From positions 58,898,057 through 58,962,056 of the forward strand of contig CM054120.1 in the NCBI GenBank assembly GCA_028673005.1: a stretch of DNA of 64,000 nt. Direction: 5' to 3'. Both the position numbers and the translations under genes were made by a program. This DNA is from Tanypteryx hageni. Its lineage: Eukaryota; Arthropoda; Insecta; Odonata; Petaluridae. The notes under the pieces are model-generated. The model saw only the letters and a program-made list of their open reading frames with translations, was not told the DNA's origin and searched no databases. Within the stretch, counting starts at the first letter, position 1. Each line of letters opens with the position of its first letter. Positions 35,212 to 48,373 of this stretch are shown here, one piece after another.

Positions 35212-38200
35212 TATAACTTGTATATTATACTGTCTAACATGTACATTAAACATGTAAATATAATTAGAGTAGTAATTGGCCAATAACGTTGTGCCAAATA
35301 ACTTATACGGTTTTCAGATTTCCTGAATCAATAGTTACTAATAACTTAGCCGGGGAAATTTTCTCGAATAGTATATTTCTATACAAGGCATACCATATTT
35401 TCATTTTCATAATAATGTAATATAAGGTTAAAAATTTCTCTAGGGCAAAATTAGTGATGTTTTTCTCTTGTCTGTTTTATGATTTGGCTATGTAAAATTG
35501 CCGTTTTTGTGCTGCTGACTAGAATCAATTTTTATTCCTTATAAGTGTAAAGTGTCATTTTTATTGTTTTTCAAAAATATGATTGATTATTACTGGCTAT
35601 ATGTTACTTATATGACATATCAAGTAGCCATGACCAATTTTCTTATTCAGGTATTTCTGAATATTTGATGACAAATACACTCACTAGTATGTAAGGATGT
35701 CACTTTTCAGTGACAGCTGCAAAGAATGGCACATAGAAACTGTATTTGTTTGCTTTGGAGTGCAGTCACTTTGCTTGTGATTCATTAGTGAATACTCGTA
35801 AGTTGAAAATAATATCCGGCACTCAATAAAGTTAAATGCCCTTCCAATGCAGTAGCAGGTTTCAAATACAAGGAAACTATATAAACTAATCCCTTTATTG
35901 CCTTGTACATAAAGTAGGTTGATATTGGTTGCTTTAAGGCTAAAACGAATATCAACAATAGTTTTATCTTCTTTCCAACTTCTCTTAATTGTATATACTA
36001 AGTAATAATGCTGTGGATGAATGAGATTTCTGGGTGGGAGCATATTTTTGAGTCCTTTGGGTTATTGTTACAGCATTATTTATTCTATGGCAGTTTTTCA
36101 ATAAATTTGAATGTATGTTGTAACTGCGTTAACAAGTAAAAAGTCTTCTTTTGCTCATGCCAAAAATGTAAAATTTTATTTCATTTGTTGAAAGTTTTGG
36201 ATAAATATTTCTTGAATTTTTCATGACATTGAAAAAAATTACCTCTACTTGCTTTTAAGTATTTTTGAAAATTAAACAAGATTTAAGAATTGGCCAAAAA
36301 ATCTGATTTGTTCCAGTCAACAATAAATATTCTTTATGAAATTGTTTCATAAGGTGCATTAGACTAATTTATATAACTAGTGCCATATTTATTCAGATTT
36401 ATTCCAGCTCTCAATTGTATATATGCAGTAAATGTTTGAGAATGAAAGTTGTACATGGCAGTTTCTCTATTCGAGATGAATTTTTACATTACTTGCAAAT
36501 ATGAAATTAATTTTCTGGCAGTTCAACTTCTAATTTTTTGTTTGAACATGTAAAAATAGTGTACTAAATCGTTGTAGATTAAATTAATATCCTTACATTA
36601 ATTTAAGGTTAATGTTCACATTAATGAATTTATTATGGGAGATAAGAAATGGTTTATGAATTGTCATTTTACCAGAGAAAGAGTATTGGTAGCAGCATAA
36701 TGACAGTATGTTTGAATATTAACAGTCAAGCATTTATCAAGGTTGATAGAATCCAGAATTGACGAAATTTTACAAAAGAAATTTAATTATTTGATGCCAG
36801 AAATATTCACAATACAAATACAAGTCCATTCTTCTTTCAGCAGAAAAGCTGCTCCAATGTTTTGTAACGAAGTAGTACTGAGGATTGGGCAACTTGAGTA
36901 TTATGTGCAGGTTTTTAATTTATAAAAGCATTTGAAATTTCCCTAATGAACCTATTCAAAATTTTAGAAAATTAGGAGAGTACATTTTGCCTCTTGACTT
37001 ACACATATTTTATGCATAAATTATTTAATGAAATTCTTGTAATAAATGCTTAATTTAAATTTCACCTAGTTGAAAGAAGGTGCTCTGTCTATCTTGAAAG
37101 AAATGTTTTACATCAATGGCCGCATTAATAAAATAGACTGAAAATAATATTTTTTCATCAAATCTATAAGATTTTTATATTTTGATTTAGAGTTTTTATG
37201 TTTAAGATTTGTTGATACTTCTGTTTCTCTATGTGCCCATAATTCCTGTTGGATTGAAGTGCAACTTTTTGTTGTAAAACACCAGCATATTTGACAAAAA
37301 TTATTTATCATGCATTGTAATTTTCTGTTCATAATGATCCGAGTCAGATAATTTGTTTTTTTTTTAAAAATATTTTATTATTGCAAAATTGAACTGTATT
37401 CTGTTCACTCAAATTTTTCAAAGTAACTATGTTGTTGAGTATTGGCCTACATATTTTTGCTCTTCAACTATTAATTTACTTTGATTAAGGTTTCAAAATA
37501 AGTCATATTCTATCTAATATTTTCTACAACAGTGACATATTTTATGAAAGAATTAGATATGAATAAGAATAGTTGTATTTTTTATAATTTTCATGAAATG
37601 GAAAACATTCTAGGATCTAGCTAAAGTACTATTTTGTGTACAATGGGATTGTGTGATTGATATTTAAATGTAGCATGTTTGATCAATCAAGATATTTTAT
37701 CGTTGGTCCCTGCTTCATAACTAAGCCAACTGTGAAAGAGTAGTGCATAGAATCACTATGAAATTTTTTACAGTGTCATGTAATTTGCTTGATGCAGCAT
37801 TATTTAATCTGCATCAATTTTATTGTATGTATTAGTGTTTGGATTAATTAATTATGTCATCGAGAATGGGATGCTTTAATTACCATGATTGAAGTAATTT
37901 GTGGCTGCAGGTTGATAAATATTCCAAATTCCTGAAAATATCTCGGACCAAATTGAATTCTTTAATCATTTTCTTAGTGGAAATACATCTAGAAGTTAAC
38001 TGATCCCACAAATGGTGTGGCTGTTAGGTGTTAATAGAAACAATATTTTTGGATTATACCATTGGAAAGATTATCCACATGATATTAATGAGGTTGATAT
38101 GAGGTAAAAGAGTAGTATACTATATTAAAGAGTATAAAAACTCATTTTTAAGGAATGTTTTTTGGTGAAGATGGCATAAAAAAAGTTAGAGCTGTAGATT

Positions 38201-39149
38201 CAAGAGTGATTAAACTCGGTGATATAAAATTTATCAATATGAATGTTAAACTGTGTAAAATTAATTTATTGGCGTTCAAAAACTAAAATTTTCTCTGTAT
38301 AACATCTCATAACTTTTGAGGATGTTTGGATCTTTTACTTCATCATTATTTTCAGCAATCATAGTTATAATTTGTAGACACTATTAGGAGGAAATAATGA
38401 GGGCTTAGCATGAAAGTTCTAACTAATAGTGAAATTAATATCATAAAAAATCTGGACCTTCTCTTCATAATATACCCATACAATTTCAGTTATTGTAATT
38501 TATGAAGATTAGTTCAAAGAATCGCCTTAAATATTTTATGCCCTGCTTATTTTGTCTGAATGACTAATTCTCATCCTAAGATTAAATTATAAATTTCTCC
38601 ATACCTTAAATAATTATGTCCTTCTCTCTTAGGTGATTTTTTTACTTTTATAACTGTTATAGAATAAAGTTTAGTGGTATATAAAAATGAAGAAAATTTA
38701 TGGGATGGTTGTAGTAACGATGTTCAGTGTTTTGATGTTATGAGTGAAAAATGTCAACTAATTTTTTTTCTCATATTATTGGACATGCTAACTTCAGCCT
38801 AATGAAGGGATGTCAGTTTTGTTCGGAATTGATTTTTATTTCATTGAATTACTGAGCATTGTGGCTTCAGCCACAGCGATGCTTGCCATAATTTTGTTCC
38901 AAATTGATTTTGATTTCAATGTTTTATCAAGCATTGTAATATCAGCCTAATCAAGGCTTAATGTTATTATGTTGTGAATTTATTTTAACTCTATTAGGAT
39001 TGGTTGTTTAAATGTTTAAGATGAATTCTTTTTATATTAGTTAAAGATCACACTAAGTGGTTTCATTAATAAAATTTGTTATCTATCTTGACATAATTTT
39101 TGCGTTGTTTTATTGATACTATATTTGCATGTTGTTGGTTTCTATATTC
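35212..39149. other. intergenic, no gene recognised
   Basis: Strongly AT-rich. The longest open frame (35684-36043, minus, 119 codons) has no family similarity, no exon-like base composition and no splice context, so I treat it as chance. Confidence 0.55.
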
Positions 39150-39449
39150 CAGGTGTCTCAAACACATAAATAGTTGCATGTGGCCCTACTTTTCAAAATG
39201 TGTGGCTCTCTCATTACTTGGATTCTTCTGAGAGAGAGCGTTAATGATGCAGTCATTGAGTAAAATATAGATACAAAAAATGTCTAATAGTTTAAGAGTG
39301 GTATGATTGTTTTAATAAAAACAATACTATTGCAATTTGTATGCTTTTAAGTTTCAACAGAATGGTTTTACTCATTCTTACTACGTGTAATCCACCATAT
39401 ATTTCTAATTTGTCTATTTGACTTCCAAAAAATTAAGTTTGAGTCCCTG
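39150..39449. mobile_element. hAT-type MITE, worn
   Basis: Ends CAGGTGTCTCAAAC and GTTTGAGTCCCTG are inverted. Flanking octamers CTATATTC and CTGTGATC match at only 5 of 8. A TGTGGCCCTA motif near the left end is typical of this MITE group. Confidence 0.5.
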
Positions 39450-40161
39450 CTGTGATCTATCATCCATTCACTAATACCTTTATCAAATATTACATTAAAA
39501 AATTATAGAAGAGTGTTTTTTTTTAAATGAGACAACTCATGTAGGAAACTGTTATTGTGAATAATTTTCCATCATCATTATTTAGTTCTCATTTTGCATG
39601 CATGCTAAATTGATCTTCATAATATTTTTATCATCATAATTGTTTTGGTTTTTTGTTGTGATAAAATCCATTCCACAATCAAATCATAGTACATATGTTA
39701 TTTCTGAAGTTAAACTTAAGATCCTTCATATAGCAATCCAATAAGGAGGCTTAGTGCCTGTTTCAGTTGGATTCAGTCTCTACATCTATCCCTTAGGGCA
39801 GGGGTTCTTAGCACTTTCAAGTTATGATGACAAAATATGCAGGTGTACCGATGATGCATATCACGTTATCCGCTTAAAAGTTTAGAGGAAGGCACAAAAT
39901 TTACCAGAAGAGTTATTTTGCATCCCAGGCATTGTGCGATACTTAAAGACATGTGATCATTCCAAACCACTTCACCATTGCAAACATCACGTGGATATTC
40001 CAGCATTTCATTTAGCTACTGAGTGAACCGAAGCAGTGCCTACTTGGCTGTGTATCCCTTTGTGTCTGTTTTTTGGTCTCTCAGCTCACCTGTTTTCCAT
40101 AACATTTGTTGTGTGCATGTTACAGATTTCTTGAGTTTTTGGTAAGGAATAGAATCTCATT

Positions 40162-40690
40162 ATGAAGCTGCAAAAGGAAACAGGTCGCCTTTTGGAGAAG
40201 AAAAATATTACTACAAAAGTGACATTCATCAAGATGGTAGCATTCGCAGGGGAATTTTACAAAGATGAGCTTAATGTTGACACTACAGATACTGATGAGG
40301 TGTATGCAGACAGAGAGAGTGAATCTGACAATGCATATGACCAAGGTTCTGTAACACCGTACACAACAGACCTTGATGCAGAGAATTTCTCGCCAAACAA
40401 CAGCCATTAAGTCAACTCTGAGGCTAATACCAGTGAATTAGTGTGGAGTGATGATAATGTGGAGACAGAGCCAAATATGTTCCCTGGAATCTCTGGAATT
40501 GCCTTCTCTCTTCCAAGTACTGCATAGGGATTCATCCAGCTGTTCATTACTAGAGAGTTGCTTAAGTTTTTTGCCACTGAAACTAACTTGTATGCAGAAC
40601 AAACTTTGTAAAACATTTCCTCTCATACCAGGGCTGATACATATAGATCAACAATAAAAAGTAAAACAACTTAGAAGATTTTTATATCAA
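40162..40690 (+). pseudogene. decayed piggyBac-type transposase, N-terminal part
   Basis: One frame runs from 40162 through three stops (near 40408, 40525 and 40608). It begins with a short basic stretch, passes through an acidic region (DTTDTDEVYADRESESDN) and reaches FPGISGI, then LFITRELLKFFATETNLYAEQ, which matches the conserved start of the piggyBac DDE_Tnp_1_7 domain (F...L...I...TN.YA.Q). Nothing of the catalytic core follows. No clear TTAA ends were found. The relic is independent of the one at 31-32 kb. Confidence 0.68.
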
Positions 40691-41689
40691 ATGTTATATA
40701 TGTTGCCTATGCTGAGTTTACTTTGGTAGGTGTTTTTGGTTATGGCCCTGGAATGCAAAAGTGCTAACTTGGGGTGTATAGGATAGGTTCAGGGTTCTGT
40801 GGACAGTCTATGGAAAATTAAATATATTAGTGTAATTGTATGTCAAAAATAGTATGCATTCAATTAAAACACTTCCCATTCTCCCTCTCTCTCATTCTAA
40901 TTTTTATGTAGCCTTATAAAAATGTTAGATAAAAATGGATGGGGTCAATGGGAAATGCTTAAGGGTATGGGTAAGCCCTCCAAGAGATTCAGAGAGGCCT
41001 GAGCCATTTCCAGATTTTAAGGCCCCTGGCCATAATAAAAATAAAACATAAGGTAGAAATCAAATATTACATAACCCACTTTGGGGGGGATGGGGGATCA
41101 CTGAATGGTTACAGTGAAGGGAGGAGAGGTTCAGGCTTGCATAATGTAATGCTCTTTCATAAAATCTTACCCTCCCAAAGAAAACTATTATCTAAAAAAA
41201 TGTTTTTTTTAGTGCTTTTTATCCAGCCAATATTGCAGATCAAACTGTAAAGAAAAAATTATAAAACACAAGCGCAAAATGAAAACATCTGTGGGTTAAG
41301 TAACTAAGAGGGAAGTCTAAATGAGGGTTACAAGAGATTGGGGGAGGAGGGATCAAAAAGTGGGAAAAAGAGGATTATGTAATACTTGACCAGCCCCTAA
41401 GAACAAAATTAGGCAATCATAAATACTTCTTTTTGAAATGTCCTATTCAACATGCATTGTTGATATTTGGATCAATAAATAAATAAGCTAATAAAAGAGT
41501 GGAATAAAATTTTAATATTTTTTATTTAAAGAAAGCTTTTGTGCATTATAATTGACTGGCTAATCGGTATGTGACTCTTGGTTTGATCATCAATTCAATA
41601 AACTAATTTTTTCCATTTACTCCAGTAAACTGACATGAATGCATTAATTTCTTAACAGTTAATGCAGTAGTGGATTAAACAGATGATTT

Positions 41690-42065
41690 TGTCTTGTTGT
41701 TTTCATAGAAATCAAATTTAGAAGGTAATACAATATTTTTTAAGGCGCTGAGAGAGATTCCAATTGCACTATATTGAAATTGTACTAAACATACATGCAC
41801 TAACAGAGGCATGACAGTGTGTAATTGCCTCCTTGCGTGATTCACCTCAGTCAACACCTACAAGGTTTATTTGTGGTTTCCACAGCTGGAGAAAATACAG
41901 TTTGGATTATGCTCAATCAGAGCTGCTTGTACACCTTTGCACTTCCCAGCCATATTAGATCCATTGTCATTGACTTGACCAATGCAGGCTGGAATATCTA
42001 ACTTTAAATCTATAATTTCTAGTACTCGAGCAGAAATTCCTTTTCTACTTTTTTTGAGGAATTAT
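41690..42065 (-). pseudogene. hAT-superfamily (DUF4371-type) transposase relic
   Basis: Read on the minus strand from about 42055, the frame gives GISARVLEIIDLKLDIPACI, then GQVNDNGSNMAGKCKGVQA and a C..H segment. After a frameshift near 41875 it continues INLVGVD. The DNGSNMAGK(C/Y)KGVQA block and the following HSLNLVG-like motif are hallmarks of DUF4371/hAT transposases. Frameshifts and stops show it is dead. No element ends were found nearby. Confidence 0.75.
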
Positions 42066-43233
42066 CAAACAAGACAAACTTCTTCCATACAAAATTTTTA
42101 ACTGTTCATAATCTTAACATACAAAGTAACTATAGAAGTCTGCTCCTTGAATATTCAAAATCGAGCAGGAAATTGGTGGATCATTGAGATTATTTATGGC
42201 AAAATTGCTAGTGTTTATAATGGGCATTACTATTTTACTTGTGTGTGGAAAACTATAAATATAATATTATAGTTATACATAGGTTTCTGGAAAAATTTTT
42301 GGCTTTGACAACATTGATATGTTACGGAGTTTTTACGATTTTTGAGGCAACAAATTTTGGTAACATCACCTGAATTCTTTTATTTTGTCATTGAATGGAG
42401 ATAAATGCATCATATCCTAAATTTAATACTTTTTATATAGAAATAGAAATTAAAGCAATTATTTAATCTTAATGATTGATGATAAGTGTGAAGAAAAAAG
42501 TGGTGTGTGTAATTACTGACAGGAATGAAACATTTTCATAGTATTAGATTTATTAATGCAACCATATCCATGACAGTTTTTGGGCTGTTGGAATTTGTAT
42601 TTAATTAATTGTCTTGAAAATGGTATGCTACAAATATTTGCAAATTTCTCATAAAAAATAGTTCTGCAATAAATTGTTTAAGAAATGATAGAAACTGTAG
42701 CAGGTACACATTTAACCAATACAAAAGAAGTTTATTTTTCTAATTTATCCCTTAACTGTCTTGTAAATATTTAATTTTTGACCAAAAATTGAATTTCTGT
42801 GAATACTTAGCTTTAGAAATAATGATAAAAATAATGGTTACTTCTTTACTTTAAAAATTATTATATTTTCAATGCAATAATGCAAACAATCAGAAATTAC
42901 GATTGGGGAGAAACATGGGCATCTCAAAATAGAGCTGACACATGAAGCAGTACACTTATGTTCCACAGGGAAATCAGGCAAGGGTTTAAAGCCACCTAAT
43001 TGAAAATTAAATTCAGCCCTCAATGACATCTTTGTTTTTACCGATTAGCAAGTTGTTTGTAGGTACTTATGAAAAATGTTTTTGTCTGAATGTCTCAACA
43101 TTAACTTTATGTTTGTATAATTGACATTAATGCATGAGTGTGATTGGGTATTTTATAAATGTAGTATTTTCCTTGTGTAGCAACTTTATGACCATTTACC
43201 ATTTGAATAACTCCTCAGCACATGTGACTTACC
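42066..43233. other. intergenic, no feature recognised
   Basis: AT-rich. Nothing beyond chance ORFs. Confidence 0.5.
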
Positions 43234-43482
43234 TAGTGGCAGATTTGGAAATTTCGCACCTCTAGACCAAATTATTTTTCTGCCCCCTTTTTGGTGCTTT
43301 TTTTCCTAAAAGATTTGCTCATGTATGTGGTTTGTCTGTCCATTTATTCATCTGTGAATCATAATAGTTTAATGTTATGTCTGTGAATTATTAATTTTTG
43401 CTTTATTCCTGTGCTGAAATCCCGTTTTTATTTCTACCCCTAGGCAATCGCCTATGTTGGTCTTTCTTTAAATCTGCTACTG
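43234..43482. mobile_element. hAT-like MITE
   Basis: Ends TAGTGGCAGATTTGG and TTTAAATCTGCTACTG are inverted. Flanking octamers GACTTACC and GACTGCTT match at 5 of 8. An isolated CAGCAGTGGCAGATTC at about 45711 may be another end of the same family. Confidence 0.55.
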
Positions 43483-43704
43483 GACTGCTTGCATCCATAG
43501 AGTTACATTAAATAATAATTTGCCAAATTTCCATCCATTTACTCTCTGATTTTGAATCTGCTTAACCCTTGCAGGATGTATGATGCCATGCATCTAGAAT
43601 CATCTAGTTGGAGAAATTTGAACAATTCTGTAATCAAAAGATAGTTCTTAAAGTTTTCTTTCGAATGTGCATGTGTATTTAAGTGATTTCAGCAGTTGGG
43701 TATA

Positions 43705-44268
43705 TAGGTTTCCCTCTCTTTATGTGAATTCGCTATTATGCATCAAACTTAATGCTACCAGAATTTCTCTATGCATCTTTGATTCGCTCTTATGCGGTTA
43801 CGTGGCCAGTTCAATACAAATGAAAGAAAGTTCTCCACCATACCACAAGGCGACTATTCAATCTCTCATTGTCTCTTATGCTGTGTGTATTAATACTACA
43901 GTAAAAGAGATGAGAGTGGAGATGAGACGGAGATTTCATGTGACACTGTTTGAGCATACTTGTAAAATTCTGTCTCCTACCCCGCGGACTTTAAACCTTC
44001 ACTATTATGTCACTCACAACAGCTACTACTTGTCTTCGTCTGTTTCCTTTTATTGGCAAGTATAATTTAATGTTAATTGTTTGAAGTTTGTATTTATTGC
44101 ATAAGAAGTCGTTATGGAGCGAAAGAAGAGTGTCTTGGAGAGAAGTTAGGATTTCTTGTGGAACATATCCCTATTTTTTTACATGTAAATATGGGTTCTG
44201 TTTATGCGAATTCACTTTATGCATCCCTTTACTGGAACGCAACCCCCGCATAAAGAGAGGGAAACCTG
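43705..44268. mobile_element. pogo/Tigger-type MITE, TA-flanked
   Basis: The left end TAGGTTTCCCTCTCTTTATG is inverted at the right (CATAAAGAGAGGGAAACCTG), with TA on both sides. A second inverted block (GTGAATTCGC...TTATGCATC against its complement) lies inside each end. 564 bp. The 132-codon frame across the left end is not a real gene. Confidence 0.82.
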
Positions 44269-44727
44269 TACACATATCCATGCGCATCCACTGTGTGGGG
44301 GAGGGAGGCAGTTGCCCCATCTGAATCAGGCCTATGTCAAGGGAAAATAGCCATTGATGTCTGGTTAGGTCAGGGGACTAATGCAGTCATTTTTCTGAGG
44401 TCAGGCAAGCAGGTTGGGACCCCCTGCAATATGCTTGAAAGAAACCACTAAAATATTAAGCCCGCCAAATCCAACTGTGGGAGGCTTGACTATCTCATTT
44501 CCCCCCTCCCTCTCTGGAAAAGTTCCAGCAGATGGCCATGCACTATCATTGAAAATTTTTGTGTTAACCAAGGCTGGATCAAGTCAGATGCCTGATCACC
44601 ATTGGTAACTAAAAGTTTCGCAGTGTCCCATATATTTTTGTCATATTTTATCAATTAAGTTGAGTTACTAATTCAATGCTATTTTTTCGTTCTATGTGCT
44701 ATGTATGTGTCAAAATTATAGAAAATA

Positions 44728-45557
44728 CAATAAACCCTCAATTTGATAGACCTCGGTTCTAAGGACTTGGGAATTAACGGGCAGCATCTGCTGAACCTAC
44801 ACCTACACAAATGAGGTACAATGTTTAGAAACTTGTTTCACATCAGTTGCCTGTTTTTGAAAAAACTTAGGACTTTTGTCTGGATGTGAGAAAGCAAAGC
44901 TTGTTAATTTGAGTGTAGCAGAAAAATTTAAATTAATTCGGGAGTCAAAGTCTGGTGTTTTATTAGCTAATGTGTGCCCCGAGTATGGAGCTGCTAAGAT
45001 AACAGTTTCAGATATTTCTAAGAGCAAAGAAAAGCTCACAGAATTTGTGTTCAAGTTTGATGTTGGTGCATTTACTGGTGGGACAACTGTTGGTGTTAGA
45101 AAACATTTGAAGTTGGCTAGTGATAAAAACTTTAAAGATGCTGTGCATAAGTGGTATATGCAGCATTGTTCAACTGGTGTTGTGGTACCTGGTGTAGAGC
45201 TTTAGGTGGCTGCTGAAAGACTCGCCAAGCATTTAAAATAAAATTTACTGCTGGTGATGGTTGGTTATGGAGATTTTATAAAAGGCATGGTATCAAACAA
45301 AACAGTATGTGGTGAATCATTTAGGGCTGATCGTGAAGGTGCTGAGCATTATAGAAATATATATCATTAAGAACGCAGGGCTATAATTGGCCCAGGTATA
45401 CAATGCTGATGAGATGCCTACTTTTGCATTCGCTGCCTATATACATAACATATTTTGCAACTTTGCTGACCATGTGCATTTCCTTCCGATTTAACAGACA
45501 CTCCGCAATAATGGACAGACCTTCCCCTCTATAGTCCATTAAACCAAGGGTTTATTG
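44728..45557 (+). mobile_element. deleted pogo/jerky-like transposon
   Basis: The left end CAATAAACCCTCAATTTGAT is inverted at the right (...TTAAACCAAGGGTTTATTG). TA precedes the left end. The interior carries the DNA-binding part of a CENP-B/jerky-type transposase and little else, so it is an internal deletion product. Confidence 0.78.
44876..45400 (+). pseudogene. CENP-B/jerky-like DNA-binding domain relic
   Basis: The open frame 44876-45205 shows LSVAEKFKLIRESKSGVLLA then AAKITVSDISKSKEKL, the PSQ-type HTH of pogo/jerky transposases, followed by KWYMQHCSTGVVVPG (the start of the CENP-B HTH). Beyond the stop at 45205, frames with ERLAKHLK and NIYH-like segments continue the same domain in broken form, and about 45400 reads NADEMPTFAFA. 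The catalytic domain is largely deleted. Confidence 0.78.
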
Positions 45558-46820
45558 TTATAAATGAATTTGATAAATTATTTTAATGTCTCATTATATG
45601 AACCTCTACTAACCAAGGGTAAAACTTCTTAATTCTGTTCAGTGGATAAGTTCCATAGTGTAAGGAAAAGAAAGATTATGGCGGGTTAGAATTTTCAGAA
45701 TACAGGGTTGTCAGCAGTGGCAGATTCAAGAGAGGGAGGGATGATCACTTTCTCCTTGGGAAGTTTCTGGGTCTGCCTCTGTAATGAATGTTCCAGTTCA
45801 TGGCCGATGTGATGGTATATGCAGGGTATTTTCTGCCCTTGCTCCTCGTTGTTATCTATTTCTGAGCTACATATATCATACTTCCATCCTACAAATGAAG
45901 AATGATAAAAGGCCTGACTTAAGTAAATTTGTTAATAATTGGCAATCACAAAAATTCTGCCATCACAACATATAATGTGTAAATAAGTTTCATCATTCTT
46001 ATAAGTTACATTAAATTATAATCCTTTTATTTTAACTTGTATTTACTTTATAACCATATGGTTTGTGTCACTTGAACCAATGCAAACTTTAACAGCACAT
46101 TGAGTAAGATCTTCTTTCGTAGTATTTGATATTTGAATACTCCCTTTTAACATTAATAAAGGGGCCCCAAAGTTGTATTTGCATACACACCCCTAAAATT
46201 ATCATACCTGCTCTAGTATAGTTTCTATAATCAGCAAAATGAATATATTTAGAGTGGTGGTCCATGGTCCATGGATTCTGTAGTAACAGAGTTTGACTGA
46301 AGTTTTGTTGGTCAATGAAAATGCAAAAATATTTCTGAGAGTAGAGAGAAAGAGGTTTTTATAATTCTATAAGGATAGGGACCAACAATCATGCTAATAA
46401 TTTTTATGATGATCCTAAAATCTGCAGAACTTGGGATGACTCTTCAAAGGCAGATTACCTATTAAATTGATACCAGACATGCCTGCTTAAACTAGCTGAA
46501 ATGGACAATGGCCTTGTCTAGTGAGACCAGTTGACAGTATAACGTTGTGTCATTTTAAAATTATATATGCTTGTCTACTAGCATAATGAATTTATTTGAG
46601 TAATAAATTTGTTTAGAAAATGATTTTAAAAAGTAATGATTGTTGCTTACTTTTTAGGCCTTCTGGCCCTCAGGAGTGTTGGTCTAATGGGCATTTGCAT
46701 GCAATGTCCCTCTGCCCCTGTACTTGTTGCTTTTTTGCTGGTCTGTGATCCAATAAGTTTAACACAGTGTGATAAAAACATTTGGATACATTTTTGGTGG
46801 CCAGTACCTACTGTGTAGGC
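45558..46820. other. intergenic, no gene recognised
   Basis: AT-rich with a GC-richer patch at 45670-45780 that begins with a hAT-like end. No partner end found. Confidence 0.45.
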
Positions 46821-47086
46821 CAGTGTTTCTCCAACTGTGGGCCATGCCCCCCCCAGGGGGCCGCAAAATTATTTGGGATGCTAGGTGAAATGTTGAAAAA
46901 TAAAGTTTTCATGAATAATAACATTTGATCAGGGAATTTTAGGAAATACAATGTGATAAAAGTTATTAATAGTTACATAAAGTGAAGAAATGTGCAATAA
47001 AGTTTCTTATTTTTACTATTTTCAATTCAAAGGGGACCACATGATATTCAAGGGGGCTGCAACATTTTCAAGTTTGAGAACCACTG
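46821..47086. mobile_element. hAT-type MITE
   Basis: Ends CAGTGTTTCTCCAACTG and AAGTTTGAGAACCACTG are inverted. Flanking octamers GTGTAGGC and GTGTAGAC match at 7 of 8. It has an inverted CCCCCAGGGGGCCGC / AAGGGGGCTGC block inside. 266 bp. Confidence 0.85.
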
Positions 47087-47639
47087 GTGTAGACACTGTA
47101 CATGATTGTCTTTCACATTTTCAGGCGATGTTATTGTGGCAGCTGCTTTGGAATGTCTGCCGCAATATATTACCAGTCTGCTATGATTATGTAGTTTACA
47201 AAAACTACATAAGATGGTAGATAATGGCATATTCATGGGTACAGGGACATTTTTTTAAACAATTCTGTCAGTTAATTTCACTGCAACAAACTACCTTTCT
47301 GCTCTTAATTCTTGAGAGTTTTCATACTGTGATGTTTTACTATTAGTACCTAATGGATAAAAACGTATATTCAGATGCAGAACTGCTTGAATTACTACAG
47401 GTTAAATCCAAAAAATATAAGCTAATTAATTTACAGAATTAAAAAAAATTAAAAATGTAGTTTTTTAAAGATTACTATTTCCTTAATCATAAATATATAA
47501 ATTGATTTATAACTAAATCTTTTTAAGAAGGTTGGTAATAAGTAATAAAAAAGAAGTTGCATTGGTCTATAATTCACTATCTCAATGGCCAGCATGCTAA
47601 GTGTTAAGAAACTTAGGTCTAGGACAAGGGTTTTCAACC

Positions 47640-47865
47640 AAGGGTAGGTATATGGAAAGTTGTTAAGAGGTGTGTGAAAGTATTAATTATCACAATTTTT
47701 CTTCTTACTTCAGGTTTCATGCATGACTTTTTATTCAAAGGTTATGATTTTATGACCACAAATAATGATAAAAAATGTTTTAGGCACATTTTTACAGACA
47801 AGGAAAATTGTAATAGAAATATTATTTTGCTCTTTTCCAACCTGACTTCAAAGAAGCCTACTTAA
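47640..47865. repeat. interspersed repeat, copy A
   Basis: Shares an extended alignment with 62835-63060 and 50440-50620 (GTGARAGTATTAA-TATCA, TTTTTCTTCT..TTCAG, TTCAYGC-TGA-TTT, TTTTATCGACAA-like blocks). A hAT-like GGGTTTTCAACCAAGGGTA sequence lies just left of it. Confidence 0.55.
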
Positions 47866-48373
47866 CACTTAGTGAGTTATTGAGAAATCAGTAGGTCTTT
47901 TTTCATGTAGGAGGTCATGCATGGCCATTAATTAAACTAAAAATGGAAATTTATCAAATCGGATTTAATTTATTATCAGTTCTCTCTAAACATGGTTTGT
48001 GTATTTTTAGACATATTAGTCTTTCATTTTATTATCATTTTAAATGTGACAAAGCTTTCTAACTATTTAGAAAATGCTCAAAGGGGTATAGTATATAGGC
48101 AAAAAAACGTTTCCCAAACTTTTCTTGCTAAGTACCCCTCACTTCCAAAAAATTGGAATGTACATGTTTCTTTTGATTCTGTTTACAGATATATAAAACA
48201 GGTTTTTGCTTGATTAAATTAAATAAGCACATATTATGATCCAGATTTACTGATTTATTCTTTTTTATGGAATTTATGATAGCTTCTCATACAAGTTTGA
48301 CATTATAAGTCATAATATTATTTTCAAATAGGGATTGAAGAATCCCTGAGTGTATCTTGTGTACCCCCTGGGG

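Noticed and set aside
35684..36043. 119-codon minus-strand ORF
   Set aside because: No family similarity, AT-rich composition like its surroundings, no splice or promoter context.
39799..40800. hAT-like ends (CAGGGGTTCTTAGCAC and a GTGCTAAC partner) bounding the piggyBac-type relic
   Set aside because: The match between the two sides is short, with no target duplication, and the superfamilies would disagree.
43667..44065. 132-codon + strand ORF
   Set aside because: It begins outside and runs into a TA-flanked MITE; it has no domain similarity.
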